DNA from: Aquincola sp.
GTDB taxonomy: Bacteria > Pseudomonadota > Gammaproteobacteria > Burkholderiales > Burkholderiaceae_C
Reading direction: 5' to 3'
NCBI GenBank assembly: GCA_022841885.1
Contig: JALHQP010000015.1
Location: 1 to 49,163 of the forward strand
DNA: 49,163 nucleotides
In this document: positions 26,086 to 36,436 of the stretch, piece after piece
Position numbering within the stretch: the first letter of the stretch is position 1
How the letters are laid out: each line of letters starts with the position of its first letter
Position numbers and translations under genes: made by a program
The notes under the pieces: generated by a model
What the model was told of the DNA's origin: nothing
What the model saw: only the letters and a program-made list of their open reading frames with translations
The model's database searches: none

Positions 26086-27117
26086 TCAGGTGCAAAGTGA
26101 CAGGCCAGCGAGCTCCTGCAGGAGCATGTCGGGCACCCCAACACCGGATTCCTCGCTGCGTCGACGCGCATCGTGACGGCGGTCGGACGGCAGTCTCACG
26201 CCCGGTTGCTCGCGGGCCTGTGCGAAGAAGGCCTCTGCCTGTTGATGCCAGTCGCTGGCCAAGCCAGACGTGAAGACCTCAGGGCTCATCGCAATCAGCA
26301 ACTCGCCCCCCAGCGGCGGCCCCCCATCACCGTTGTCGAGCGCCGCAGCCGCCCGGCTGGTCGGCTCGCCGATCAAGGGCCCGGCGATCAGCTCGACCAT
26401 CATCGACAGGGCGGCTCCCTTGTGGCCGCCGAACGGCAGCAACGCGCCCGCCAGCGCCTGGGCCGCATCCAGCGTGGGCTCGCCGGCCGCGTCGATGGCC
26501 CAGCCGGGCGGCAGCGCCTTGCCGGCGCGGCCCATGAGCTCGATCTCGCCGCGCGCCACGGCGCTGGTGGCGAAGTCGAACACGAAGGGCCGCTGCCCTG
26601 CCCTGGGCCAGCCGAACGCGATCGGGTTGGTGCCCATCAGGCGGCGGTTGCCGCCGTGCGGCGCCACGATGCATTGGCCCACCGTGAAGGCCCAGCACGC
26701 CAGGCCGGCATCGACGATGGGGTCGAGGTCGTGCCACAGCGCCGAGTAGTGATAGCAGTTCGTCAGCGCGAGCGCGGCGATGCCGTTGTGCTGGGCCGCA
26801 TCGATGAGTGCGGCCACGCCCGCGGCATGGGCCGCCGGCGCGAAGCCGTTGTCGCCATCCACGCGCAGGAAGCTGCCGGCCACGCGCTCCAGCCGCGGTT
26901 GCGCCGCAGCGCTGACCCGGCCGCTGCGCAGGCTGCCCACATAGCCGATCAGCCGGTACAGGCCATGCGAGCGGCAGTCCGACGCTTCCGCCGCCGCCAT
27001 CGCCCGCGCGATGGGGCCGGCCTGGTGCTCGGCCAGGCCGTTGGCGCGCAGGATGCGCATCGCGAAGGCCTCCGCCTCGGCGACGCTCATCACCGTGGTG
27101 CCGGGCGCGGCCGTCAT
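26086..27117 (-). CDS. Ldh-family NAD(P)H-dependent imine reductase (pyrroline-2-carboxylate type)
   Basis: 343-aa member of the malate/L-sulfolactate (Ldh/DpkA) family, which uses a fold unlike the Rossmann dehydrogenases. Visible family blocks are SHGLYRLIGYVGSLRSG, NCYHYSALW, NRRLMGTNPIAFGWP, FDFATSAVARGEIE and FGGHKGAALSMMVEL. Next to hydroxyproline enzymes it is best read as a delta1-pyrroline-2-carboxylate (or piperideine-2-carboxylate) reductase, making L-proline from the product of 3-hydroxyproline dehydration. It is the last gene of the minus-strand TRAP operon, 28 bp after the enolase-family gene. A malate/lactate-type dehydrogenase is the alternative. Confidence 0.78.
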   Translation of the reverse strand: MTAAPGTTVMSVAEAEAFAMRILRANGLAEHQAGPIARAMAAAEASDCRSHGLYRLIGYVGSLRSGRVSAAAQPRLERVAGSFLRVDGDNGFAPAAHAAGVAALIDAAQHNGIAALALTNCYHYSALWHDLDPIVDAGLACWAFTVGQCIVAPHGGNRRLMGTNPIAFGWPRAGQRPFVFDFATSAVARGEIELMGRAGKALPPGWAIDAAGEPTLDAAQALAGALLPFGGHKGAALSMMVELIAGPLIGEPTSRAAAALDNGDGGPPLGGELLIAMSPEVFTSGLASDWHQQAEAFFAQAREQPGVRLPSDRRHDARRRSEESGVGVPDMLLQELAGLSLCT

Positions 27118-27145
27118 GGGGTGGCCGTCATGGGCGCGCCCTGCC

Positions 27146-28248
<1,103 letters not shown>

Positions 28249-28249
<1 letters not shown>

Positions 28250-29181
28250 CACTTGGCCCACTGCGCATACCAGGTCTTGAAGAGCTTGAGCTGGTTTCTG
28301 GCGAAGGTCTTCTGGCTTTCCGACAAGGCGTCGGTCGGGTTGAAGTGCAGCTCGTACTCGGCGTTGCCTTCCAGCAGCATCAGGTACTTGTAGAACAGCA
28401 CCAGGTCCACGCCCTCGTCGAAGGTGGACAGCACCATCAGCGCGGCATCGAGTTCCTGGGCCTGGCGGCGCGCGGTGGCGTCGCCCTCGGCCGCCTTCTC
28501 GCACAGGGCCGCCAGGTGCAGCACTTCGCGCGGCAGCACGTTGCCGATGCCGGTGATGGCGCCCCTGGCCCCGCAGTTCACGTAGCCGTGGAAGACGCCG
28601 GTGTCGACACCCACCATCAGCGTCAGCGCCGGCGAGCGGCCGGTGATGTGCTCGGCCGCGTAGCTCATGGCCGCGGCGCTGCCGAACTCCTTGAAGCCCA
28701 CCAGGTGCGGGTACTTCTCGTGCAGCGAGAAGAACAGGTCGGCCTTGGTCTCGAAACCGTAGTACGGGCTGTTGTAGATCACCGCCGGCAGGTCCACCCC
28801 CGCTTCGAGAATGCCGGCGAAGTGCGCGTACTGCGCCGCCACCGAGGAGCCGCGCGACAGCACGCGCGGGATCAGCATCAGGCCGGCCGCGCCGACCCGC
28901 TTGGCGTGCGCGGCCAGCGCTGCCGCGCGCGCCGGGTTCTGCGCACCGGTGCCGACGATGACGCGCAGGCCCGCCTTCACCAGGCGCTCCACGCCGGTCA
29001 TGCGCTGCTCGTCGGTCAACAGCGGCCAGTCGCCCATCGAGCCGCAGTAGATGACGCCGGACATGCCGGCGGCCACCAGTTCCTTGCCCTTGCGCGCGAG
29101 CGCATCGAAGTCCGGCGTGCGGTCGGGCTTGCAGGGCGTCATCAGGGCGGGCATGACGCCGGTGAACACGTTCTTGCTCAT
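28249..29181 (-). CDS. DHDPS-family lyase, probable pyrroline-4-hydroxy-2-carboxylate deaminase
   Basis: 310-aa class I aldolase-fold protein. The Schiff-base lysine is K164 in VGFKEFGSA, with the conserved tyrosine in VIYNSPYYG and [14 protein letters not shown] replacing the usual GTTGE loop. Hydroxyproline loci commonly carry such a protein to deaminate pyrroline-4-hydroxy-2-carboxylate to alpha-ketoglutarate semialdehyde. AAGGAG lies 8 bp upstream of the ATG. The dehydrogenase for the semialdehyde is not adjacent; the aldehyde dehydrogenase at 13406 is the nearest. A keto-sugar-acid aldolase is the alternative. Confidence 0.78.
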
Positions 29182-29205
29182 GAGTTTGTCTCCTTGGGCG
29201 CAGGG

Positions 29206-30192
29206 TCAGGTGATCGACGCGCCGAGCTTGCGCAGGTTGGCGATCACCGGCGCCTGCGGCAGCCAGATCTTGTCGAACGCGGCGATCACCGCCTCGGTGT
29301 CCGCCACGGCCACCTGGCGGATGGGGATCGGGGCCTTCTTGAAGTTCTCGATCAGGTTGGGCTCGTTGCCGGCCAGACCGTCGATCTGCTCGTCGAGCGT
29401 CTCCTTGACCAGCTTGGTGATCAGGTCGCGGTCGGCGGCCGAGAAGCCCTGCCACACGCGTCCGGAGACGATGGCGGCAAAGGGCATGAAGACGGCGTTC
29501 ATCTGCAGGATGACCTTCGAGACCTTGTCGAAGCGCTGGTTCCACGAGAACTCCAGGTCGGCCTCGAGGCCGTCGACCTGCCCGTTGGCCATGGCGTCGT
29601 ACACCTGCGGCGTCGGGATGGGCGTCGGGGCCGCGCCCAGGATTTGATAGAAGTCGCGGTACACCGGCGTCGGATTGATGCGCAGCTTCATGCCCTTGAT
29701 GTCGGCCAGCGACTTCAGGTCCTTCGACGAGAAGATCGCGCGCATGCCGGTGATGCCCCAGCCGAGGCCGATGGTGCCGGTGCTGGCCGGCAGCACGTCG
29801 AACAGCTTGAGCACCTCGGGGTGGCGAACGAACTTGGCCACCGCCGGCGTCGAGCGCACCAGATACGGTGCGTTGATGGCCGCCAGGTGCGGCACGCGCG
29901 AGCCCAGCTCCGCCGCCTGGATGAAGCCCATGTCCAGCGCGCCGGACTGCAGCTGCTGCATCATGGCCGACTCGTTGCCGAGCTGGCCGGAGTGGAACAC
30001 CGTCATCGTCATGCGGCCGTTGGTGGCGGCCTTGAGCTTGTCGGCCAGCACCAGCGCGGCCTTGTTCCAGGAGTGGCCCACCGGCGTGATGAGGCCGAGC
30101 CGGAGCTCCTTGGCCTGGGCCAGCGAAAGCGACGGCGCAGCCAGCGGCAGCGAGGCACCCAGGGCAACGATGTGGCGGCGGGAAAGCGTCAT
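29206..30192 (-). CDS. dctP: TRAP transporter substrate-binding protein DctP
   Basis: 328-aa periplasmic DctP-family protein. A twin-arginine-like signal peptide ([25 protein letters not shown], first about 26 residues) precedes the domain with [30 protein letters not shown] and the conserved binding-site arginine in [18 protein letters not shown] is 7-8 bp upstream of the ATG. It captures the substrate for the DctQ/DctM pair encoded just upstream. The cargo is probably a hydroxyproline isomer or derivative, from the downstream genes. Confidence 0.88.
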   Translation of the reverse strand: MTLSRRHIVALGASLPLAAPSLSLAQAKELRLGLITPVGHSWNKAALVLADKLKAATNGRMTMTVFHSGQLGNESAMMQQLQSGALDMGFIQAAELGSRVPHLAAINAPYLVRSTPAVAKFVRHPEVLKLFDVLPASTGTIGLGWGITGMRAIFSSKDLKSLADIKGMKLRINPTPVYRDFYQILGAAPTPIPTPQVYDAMANGQVDGLEADLEFSWNQRFDKVSKVILQMNAVFMPFAAIVSGRVWQGFSAADRDLITKLVKETLDEQIDGLAGNEPNLIENFKKAPIPIRQVAVADTEAVIAAFDKIWLPQAPVIANLRKLGASIT

Positions 30193-30234
30193 GTCTGAAT
30201 CTCCGAGGTGGTGAGGGGGGTCACTTGAGGAACG

Positions 30235-31500
30235 TCACTTCAAAAGAGCCAACGAAAGCTGCGGGTAGATCGACAGCAGCACGAGCAACACGCAGGCCAC
30301 GCCGAAGAACGGCAAGGTCAGCATGAACATGCGGCCGGGCTTGGCGCCGGTGACAGCGGCGGCCACGAAGAAGCACAGGCCGACCGGGGGCGACAGCAGG
30401 CCCAGCACGAGGTTGATGACGACCACCACGCCGAAGTGGCGCGGGTCGATGTGATAGACATCGGTGGCCAGCGGCAGCAGGATCGGCACCGTCATGATCA
30501 GGCCGGGAATGCCGTCGATCACGGTGCCGATCACCAGCAAGATGACCATCGTCAGCAGCATGAAGGTGACCGGGTCCTTGGCCACGGTCTGCACCCACGC
30601 GGCCGTGGCCTGCGGCACCTTGCCGTAGATGAGCACCCACGAGAACACGGCGGCGGCGGCGACGAGGAACAGCACCACTGCCGAGTAGATGCCGGCGCGC
30701 AGCATCATCTGCGGCAGGCGCGAGAAGTGGAACTCCCGGGTCCAGTACTTGCCGATCAGGGCGGCGGCCAGCGCGCCGACCGCTGCGCTCTCGGTGGCGT
30801 TGGCCAGGCCGCTGAGGATGGAGCCGACGATCACCACCGGGATCAGCAGCGTCGGTGCGGCCCTGAGGATCGTGGCGATCCGCTCCCTCGCTGGCTTCCT
30901 GGCGCCGCGCGGGTAGTTGTGGAAGTAGCCCAGCAGCGCGATCACGCTGAAGAACAGCAGCGTGAGGAGGATGCCGGGCAGGATGCCGGCGATCAGCATG
31001 TCGCCGACGGACACCTGCGCCAGGGTGCTGTAGACGACGAACATGACCGACGGCGGGATGATCGGGCCGAGCATGCCGCCATAGGCGGTCAGGCCGGCGG
31101 CGAAATCCTTGTCGTAGCCCTGCTTCTCCATCTCCGGGACCATGATCTGCGACATGATCGCCACCTGCGCCGTGGCCGAACCCAGGATGGAGGCGACGAA
31201 CATGTTGGCCAGGATGTTCACGTAGGCCAACCCGGCGCGCAACGAGCCGATGATCGCCATCGCCAGGTCGACGATGCGCCGCGTGATGCCGCCACCATTC
31301 ATGATCTCGCCGATCAGGATGAACAGCGGGATCGCAATCAGGCCGTAGCTGTCCACCCCGCCGAACATGTGCAGCGGATAGGACTGGTAGAGCACCGGGT
31401 TGTTCAGCGAGACCAGGAACGCGATGCCGCCGATGCACAGGCACAGGCCGATCGGCACGCCGATCAGCATCACCAGGGCGAGCGTCAGGCCGGTCAGCAT
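30235..31500 (-). CDS. dctM: TRAP transporter large permease DctM
   Basis: 421-aa polytopic membrane protein (12 or so helices), starting with LTGLTLALVMLIGVPIGL. Family signatures include IPLFILIGEIMNGGG, GSATAQVAIMSQI and YGGMLGPIIPPSVMFVVY. Its length and gene order DctQ-DctM-DctP match sodium-coupled TRAP systems. The ATG at 31500 shares one base with the DctQ stop (TGATG), giving coupled translation. Confidence 0.9.
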   Translation of the reverse strand: MLTGLTLALVMLIGVPIGLCLCIGGIAFLVSLNNPVLYQSYPLHMFGGVDSYGLIAIPLFILIGEIMNGGGITRRIVDLAMAIIGSLRAGLAYVNILANMFVASILGSATAQVAIMSQIMVPEMEKQGYDKDFAAGLTAYGGMLGPIIPPSVMFVVYSTLAQVSVGDMLIAGILPGILLTLLFFSVIALLGYFHNYPRGARKPARERIATILRAAPTLLIPVVIVGSILSGLANATESAAVGALAAALIGKYWTREFHFSRLPQMMLRAGIYSAVVLFLVAAAAVFSWVLIYGKVPQATAAWVQTVAKDPVTFMLLTMVILLVIGTVIDGIPGLIMTVPILLPLATDVYHIDPRHFGVVVVINLVLGLLSPPVGLCFFVAAAVTGAKPGRMFMLTLPFFGVACVLLVLLSIYPQLSLALLK

Positions 31501-32111
31501 CAGCCTACACCCTGCAGGCTGTTGCCGAGGAAGGCGGCCTGGCTTGCGCGCGGCACCAGCCCCAGATCCTCGAGCAGGTTGGCGGCGCTGTGGATCGTCA
31601 TCGACAGCCCGAAGAGCGGCATGACCAGGTACAGCGCCCACACCGGCCAACCGAGCGTCTGCGTGCGCTCGGTGTAGATGAAGTTGAAGGTCCTGGCGGC
31701 CAGTTCTCTCGCATCGAACCCGGCGCGCGCCATGCCCACCGGGTCCAGCCACAGCACGCATAGCCACAGCAGCGTCAGGCCGAACAGCAGCACGATGGCC
31801 GTCGCCGCCACCTTGGCGATGCGCACGCCGCGGGGCGAGAATCGCTCGGTCAGGATCGTGACCGCGAAGTCCAGGCGCAGGCGGGTCATCGCCGAGGCGC
31901 CGATGAAGGTCAGGAAGACGACCGAGTAGACCGCCGACTCGTCGACCCAGTACAGCGCGACGCCGCTGTAGCGCGTGACCACGTTGAGCAGGATCAGGCC
32001 GGTCAGCAGGAACATGAAGCCTGCGACCGCGAAACGTTCGGCGGCCAGCAGCCTGGCCGACAGCCACATGACGAAGCGCCAAGGCGCTGCGCTCGATGCC
32101 CCTTCCTGCAC
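31500..32111 (-). CDS. dctQ: TRAP transporter small permease DctQ
   Basis: 203-aa membrane protein with four hydrophobic helices (VAGFMFLLTGLILLNVVTRY, then VYSVVFLTFIGA, VLLFGLTLLWLCVLW and WALYLVMPLFGLSM). The GTG start at 32111 is supported by GGAGG six bases upstream. It is the first gene of the minus-strand operon dctQ-dctM-dctP-DHDPS-enolase-Ldh and faces a GntR gene across a 92-bp gap containing an operator-like dyad. Confidence 0.88.
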   Translation of the reverse strand: MQEGASSAAPWRFVMWLSARLLAAERFAVAGFMFLLTGLILLNVVTRYSGVALYWVDESAVYSVVFLTFIGASAMTRLRLDFAVTILTERFSPRGVRIAKVAATAIVLLFGLTLLWLCVLWLDPVGMARAGFDARELAARTFNFIYTERTQTLGWPVWALYLVMPLFGLSMTIHSAANLLEDLGLVPRASQAAFLGNSLQGVG

Positions 32112-32153
32112 GAAGACCTCCGATGACTTGCCAGACGCCGGGCGCGAACTTAT

Positions 32154-32165
32154 ATTTTATACAAT
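32154..32165. promoter_or_regulatory. AT-rich dyad, candidate GntR operator
   Basis: ATTTTATACAAT reads as an imperfect inverted repeat (five of six arm bases pair, centre 32159/32160) in an otherwise GC-rich gap between dctQ (start 32111) and the GntR gene (start 32204). FCD-type GntR repressors often bind TTGTATACAA-like sites. The same AT-rich patch may serve as a -10 element. Confidence 0.45.
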
Positions 32166-32203
32166 CGACACGTCAAGCCCGAACACCCTCCTCGCCCGCC
32201 CCC

Positions 32204-32881
32204 TTGAAGACCCGCCTCGGCCACCGCACCCTGTCCGCCGCCATCGTCGAGCAGCTGCGGCGCGACATCCTGGACGGCACTTACGCGGCCGGCGATCAGT
32301 TGCGGCAGGACGCGCTGGCGGCTAGCTTCCAGGTCAGCCGCATACCTGTGCGCGAGGCCCTGTTCCAGCTGGAAGCCGAGGGCCTGGTGCTGATCGCGCC
32401 GCACAAGGGCGCGATCGTCTCGGCGTTTTCGCTGGAGGAGATCGACGACGTGTTCGACCTGCGCGCACTGCTGGAGCCGCGCATGCTGGCGCAGTCCGCG
32501 CCGCTGCTGACGGCGCCGGACTATGCCGAGATCGCGGCCCTGGACGCGGCGTTCGCGAGCGCCATCGCCGCGCAGGACGTGGCGCATTGGGGGCAGCTGA
32601 ACGCGCGCTACCACCTGGCGTTGTACCGCCACGCGCGCCAGCCGCGCACGCTGGCCATCGTCACCTCGTTGCTGCAGACCAGCGACCGCTTCACGCGGCT
32701 GCAGATGAACCGCGCGCCTGCGTTCACGCGGGCCGAAAAGGAGCACCGCCAGTTGCTGCGTCTGTGCCAGCAAGGCAAGGTGGAGCAGGCCTGCGACTAC
32801 CTCGTGGCCCACATCGAGAAGGTGCGCCAGGACCTGCATGCGCTGCTCAAGCGCGGTGCACGCAACCCCGCGCTATCCTGA
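32204..32881 (+). CDS. GntR-family (FCD-type) regulator of the TRAP operon
   Basis: 225-aa regulator: winged HTH (SAAIVEQLRRDILDGTYAAG, then [18 protein letters not shown]) and an FCD helical bundle (DLRALLEPRML, ARYHLALYRHA, EHRQLLRLCQQG). I chose the TTG at 32204 because the protein then begins just before the DNA-binding domain and leaves the operator-like dyad outside the gene; frames opening at 32096 or 32123 would read through that dyad and over dctQ. Divergent from dctQ, it probably represses the TRAP operon. It shares layout but little sequence with the GntR at 17258. Confidence 0.85.
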   Translation: MKTRLGHRTLSAAIVEQLRRDILDGTYAAGDQLRQDALAASFQVSRIPVREALFQLEAEGLVLIAPHKGAIVSAFSLEEIDDVFDLRALLEPRMLAQSAPLLTAPDYAEIAALDAAFASAIAAQDVAHWGQLNARYHLALYRHARQPRTLAIVTSLLQTSDRFTRLQMNRAPAFTRAEKEHRQLLRLCQQGKVEQACDYLVAHIEKVRQDLHALLKRGARNPALS

Positions 32882-32888
32882 GGCGATG

Positions 32889-33608
32889 ATGCTTGAAGGC
32901 CGCATCGCGATCGTCACCGGCGCCGCATCCGGCATGGGCGCCGCCACCGCGCGGCTGCTCGCCGAGGCCGGAGCGACGGTGCTCGGCGCCGACATCGCGA
33001 GCCACCCGGCCATCGCCCTCGTCGGTGACGTGTCCGACTCCGCCTTCTGCGACGCCGCGGTGGCGCGGGCCGTCGCGCTGCACGGCCGCCTGGACATCGT
33101 CGTCAACGCCGCCGGCGTGATCGTGCGCGCCGACGCACCGGCCACCGACGACGACGCGTGGCACCGGCAGATGCGGGTCAACGTCGACGGCACCTTCTTC
33201 CTTTGCCGCGCCGCGATCCGCCAGATGCGCCGGCAGGGCTCGGGCGCGATCGTCAACTTCGGCTCGATCTGGGGCGCGGCCGGTGGCAAGGGGCATGTGG
33301 CCTACGCCACCGCCAAGGGCGCGGTGCACAACCTGACGCGATCGCTCGCGCTCGACCATGCGCGCGAAGGCATCCGCATCAATGCCGTGTGCCCCGGCGA
33401 GGTGGAGACGCCGATGCTGCGCGGCGCCGGGCGCGCCGTGCCGCTGACCGACGCGCAACTCGCGGAGATGGCCGATCGCGTGGTGCCCAGCGGCCGCCTC
33501 GCGCAACCCGAGGAGATCGGCCGCGTGGTGGTCTTCCTGTGCTCGGACGCCGCGAGCTACATGACCGGCGCGCTGGTGCCGGTGGACGGCGGCTGGTCGG
33601 CGGGCTGA
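32889..33608 (+). CDS. Short-chain dehydrogenase/reductase
   Basis: 239-aa classical SDR: cofactor loop TGAASGMG at residues 10-17, NAAG at 73-76, catalytic S126, Y139 and K143 (YATAK), then PGEVETPM and the C-terminal VDGGWSAG. GADIAS after the second strand suggests an NAD-preferring acidic residue. The ATG at 32889 has GAGG five bases before it; an ATG three bases earlier is too close. It lies 7 bp after the GntR gene. Substrate unknown; oxidation or reduction of a hydroxy intermediate of the TRAP-imported compound is plausible. Confidence 0.85.
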   Translation: MLEGRIAIVTGAASGMGAATARLLAEAGATVLGADIASHPAIALVGDVSDSAFCDAAVARAVALHGRLDIVVNAAGVIVRADAPATDDDAWHRQMRVNVDGTFFLCRAAIRQMRRQGSGAIVNFGSIWGAAGGKGHVAYATAKGAVHNLTRSLALDHAREGIRINAVCPGEVETPMLRGAGRAVPLTDAQLAEMADRVVPSGRLAQPEEIGRVVVFLCSDAASYMTGALVPVDGGWSAG

Positions 33609-34600
33609 TGGACTACCGTGCCCTTGGCTCGAGCGGCCTGCGCATCTCGGCGCTGGTGCTCGGCTCCGACAACTTCACCAACCCGACGCCGGCCGACGAG
33701 TCCGAACGCATCATCGCCACCGCGCTCGACGCCGGCATCAACCTGATCGACACGGCCAACTCGTACGCCGCCGGCGCCGCCGAGGAACTCATCGGCGCCA
33801 CGCTGCGCAAGCTCGGGCGCGACGACGTGCTGGTGGCGACGAAGTTCCACTACCCATTCGGTCCCGGCGTGCACGACCGCGGCAACTCGCGCCAGGCCAT
33901 CGTGCGCGCCTGCGAGGGCTCGCTGCGCCGCCTCGGCCGCGACCACATCGACCTCTACCAGTCGCACCGGCCCGACATGAGCGTGCCGCTAGAAGAAACC
34001 CTGCGCGCGCTCGAAGATCTCGTGCGCGCCGGCAAGGTGCGATACATCGGCTCGTCGACCGCGCCGGGCTGGCACGTCGCCACCTCGGTGATGACGTCGG
34101 AGCGCCTGGGCATCGAGCGCATCGTTTCCGAACAGTCGCCCTACAACCTGCTCGACCGGCGCATCGAGAACGAGCTCGTGCCGGCGTGCCAGGCGCATGG
34201 CGTGGGCGTGATGTGCTGGTCGCCGCTGGCGATGGGCATGCTCGCCGGCCGCTACGAACAAGGCCGCACGGGTGACACGCGCGCGGCGGTGCGCGGCGGC
34301 ATCTACGCTGAGCGCGTCACCGATGCCGGCATCCGCGTCGGCAATGCCTTCACCGCCCTCGCCCGCCAGCACGGCCTCGAGCCGGCACAGGCGGCGTATG
34401 CCTGGGTCCTAGCGCAGCCGGGAATCACGGCGGCGATCATCGGCCCGAAGACCGTCGCGCAGGTGGCATCAGCCTTGCCGGCCGCCGAGCTGACCCTGCC
34501 CGCCGCGCTGCTCGCGGGCGCTGACGAACTCGTCACACCGGGATCGGTGGTGGCGAGCTTCTTCAACTCGGCGCCGTGGATGCGCTGGAAGCACGTTTGA
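33608..34600 (+). CDS. Aldo/keto reductase
   Basis: 330-aa (beta/alpha)8 oxidoreductase with the full AKR tetrad: D48, Y53, K79 and H120 (in LYQSHRPD). The GSSTAPGWHVAT and SEQSPYNLLDRRIE stretches place it with the YajO/MocA-like group that acts on varied aldehydes. The ATG overlaps the SDR stop by one base (TGATG), so the two are co-translated. It may reduce aldehydes or semialdehydes formed in this locus. Natural substrate unknown. Confidence 0.85.
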   Translation: MDYRALGSSGLRISALVLGSDNFTNPTPADESERIIATALDAGINLIDTANSYAAGAAEELIGATLRKLGRDDVLVATKFHYPFGPGVHDRGNSRQAIVRACEGSLRRLGRDHIDLYQSHRPDMSVPLEETLRALEDLVRAGKVRYIGSSTAPGWHVATSVMTSERLGIERIVSEQSPYNLLDRRIENELVPACQAHGVGVMCWSPLAMGMLAGRYEQGRTGDTRAAVRGGIYAERVTDAGIRVGNAFTALARQHGLEPAQAAYAWVLAQPGITAAIIGPKTVAQVASALPAAELTLPAALLAGADELVTPGSVVASFFNSAPWMRWKHV

Positions 34601-34608
34601 CGGCGGCC

Positions 34609-35178
34609 TTAGAGCGTGAACCGGTAGCGCAGCACCACGCCCTTGCCCATCGCGGGTGGCGGCTGCAAGCGGTCGATCAGCACGCCGCCGTTGGCCTCGA
34701 GCACGCGCTGCGACGCGAAGTTGTCTTCGTCGGTCGTCGCCTCCACGTACGGCAGGCCTTCGGCGCGCGCGATCGGCAGCAGCGCGCGCAAGGCCGCGGT
34801 GGCATGGCCACGGCGGCGCTGCCAGGGCACGATGGTGTAGCCCAGGTGGCCGAGCACATGCGCGGGCAGCGTCGGCGTGCCGGCCTGCCAGCGCAGGTTG
34901 ATGCTGCCGCAGAAGGCATCCTCGGCCGCGTCCCAGATCCAGAACGTGCGCGCGGGCAGCCGCGCCGCCGTGGAGCCGTCGGGCAGCGTGATCGGGCCGC
35001 CGCGCGCCTCGGGGTCGGAGAGCCCGGCCACGAAGGCAGCCGCGTCGCGCGCGATCGCCGCCAGCTGCTCCTGCGCCGCCTCGGGGCGCAGCGTGTTCGG
35101 TGACCAGCCGCGTTCGAGCGCGGCACTGTAGCCGGGCAATGGCGCCAGCTCGGGCACCCGCAGCACGGTGCGGTTCAT
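34609..35178 (-). CDS. GNAT-family N-acetyltransferase
   Basis: 189-aa acetyltransferase. The acetyl-CoA-binding segment is YTIVPWQRRRGHATAALRAL, followed by ATTDEDNFASQRVLEANGG, the usual late GNAT motif. An N-terminal extension of about 70 residues has no assigned role. Its GTG-free ATG start overlaps the end of dusA by 4 bp (ATGA at 35175-35178), so it is likely co-transcribed. Acceptor unknown. Confidence 0.8.
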   Translation of the reverse strand: MNRTVLRVPELAPLPGYSAALERGWSPNTLRPEAAQEQLAAIARDAAAFVAGLSDPEARGGPITLPDGSTAARLPARTFWIWDAAEDAFCGSINLRWQAGTPTLPAHVLGHLGYTIVPWQRRRGHATAALRALLPIARAEGLPYVEATTDEDNFASQRVLEANGGVLIDRLQPPPAMGKGVVLRYRFTL

Positions 35179-36203
35179 GCGTCCACCGGCAGTGCCTCGC
35201 GGGCCGCCGCCTGTTCAAGTGCCGCGCAAGCCTGGCGCGACACCACGCGCGGCGCCTCGCCCTTCAGCCGGTGGTCGCTCCACACCTGGCGCCAGCGCCG
35301 CGCGCCGGCCTGGCCGTTGCGCAGGCCCATCATGTGGCGCGCCGCATGCGGCCACGATACCCCTTGCGCGGCCTGGCGCTCCATGTAGGCCACCAGCGCC
35401 GCTTCCACCGCGTCGCGGTCGGCCGCCGGATCGGCTGCAGCACCGAGAAAGCGCGTGTCCCAGTCGTGCATGACCCAGGGGTGGTGGTAGGCCTCGCGGC
35501 CGAGCATCACGCCGTCCACGTGCCGCAGGTGCTCGGCGATCTGCGCTGCGTCAGTCACGCCGCCATTGAGCACGAGGGTCAGCGCCGGGAAGTCGCGCTT
35601 CAACCGGTACACGAACTCGTGGCGCAGCGGCGGCACTTCCCGGTTCTCCTTCGGCGACAGGCCCTTCAGCCACGCGTTGCGCGCGTGCACGATGAACGCC
35701 GTGCAACCGGCCTCGGCCACCGTGCCGACGAAGTCGCGCACGAATTCGTAGTGCTCGCCCTTGTCGATGCCGATGCGGTGCTTCACCGTCACCGGCAAGG
35801 CCCCGCCCACCGCGTCGCGCATCGCGGCCACGCAGTCGCGCACCAGCCGCGGCTCGGCCATCAGGCAGGCCCCGAAGGCGCCGCGCTGCACACGCTCGCT
35901 CGGGCAGCCGCAGTTCAGGTTCACCTCGTCGTAGCCCCAGCGCTGCGCCAGCTTCGCGCAGGCCGCGAGGTCCTCGGGCTCGCTGCCGCCGAGCTGCAGC
36001 GCGACCGGATGCTCGCTGGGGTCGAAGTTCAGATGGCGCGGCTGGTCGCCATGCAGCAGCGCGCCGGTGGTCACCATCTCGGTGTACAGCCGCGTGCGGC
36101 GCGTGATAAGGCGGTGGAAGAGGCGGCAGTGGCGGTCGGTCCAGTCCATCATCGGCGCGACGGACAGACGCCAGGGGGAGATCGCGGGGTCGACAGTAGT
36201 CAC
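35175..36203 (-). CDS. dusA: tRNA-dihydrouridine synthase A
   Basis: 342-aa flavoenzyme that reduces uridine 20/20a in the D-loop of tRNA. N-terminal SVAPMMDWTDRHCR is the DusA signature, followed by TEMVTTGAL, the NCGCPS motif with the catalytic C100, and VKHRIGID. It begins at a GTG (36203). Its first 20 codons occur a second time at 38146-38204, so the promoter and start used today may have been brought in by an integrated element. The ORF is intact from start to stop. Confidence 0.92.
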   Translation of the reverse strand: MTTVDPAISPWRLSVAPMMDWTDRHCRLFHRLITRRTRLYTEMVTTGALLHGDQPRHLNFDPSEHPVALQLGGSEPEDLAACAKLAQRWGYDEVNLNCGCPSERVQRGAFGACLMAEPRLVRDCVAAMRDAVGGALPVTVKHRIGIDKGEHYEFVRDFVGTVAEAGCTAFIVHARNAWLKGLSPKENREVPPLRHEFVYRLKRDFPALTLVLNGGVTDAAQIAEHLRHVDGVMLGREAYHHPWVMHDWDTRFLGAAADPAADRDAVEAALVAYMERQAAQGVSWPHAARHMMGLRNGQAGARRWRQVWSDHRLKGEAPRVVSRQACAALEQAAAREALPVDA

Positions 36204-36219
36204 GGCTGAATTGTCACCG
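36145..36219. repeat. Direct repeat, copy 1 (5' end of dusA, att-like)
   Basis: 75 bp covering the first 20 codons of dusA and 16 bp upstream. It matches 38146-38220 in 71 of 75 positions in the same orientation. The three differences inside codons are at third positions of Ala, Ser and Pro codons and change no residue. Homology ends just after the codon for the second Met-Asp of SVAPMMD, which is where integrases targeting dusA are known to act. Confidence 0.85.
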
Positions 36220-36237
36220 TACCTGTCCCCGGCCTCC

Positions 36238-36260
36238 CTTCATGTCCGCTCAGGGTAGCG
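36238..36260. repeat. Second homology block upstream of dusA, copy 1
   Basis: CTTCATGTCCGCTCAGGGTAG and the next two bases match 38253-38275 in 19 of 23 positions. The spacing from the 75-bp repeat differs (18 versus 32 bp). This extends the duplicated dusA upstream region beyond the gene start. Confidence 0.5.
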
Positions 36261-36436
36261 CGACCACAGGAGTTCCTGTCGCCGGGCTACCTCGACAAGG
36301 TGCGCGCGCGCATGGTAAAGCAGTGGAGGTCGACGTGGTGGGCGCCGGGAGAAGAGGCGCCGGAGCGGGCACCGGACCTGGAGGCAGCGCTGGGCCGGTG
36401 ACGCATACTTCCCCGGCACCACTGGGGAGGATGCGG

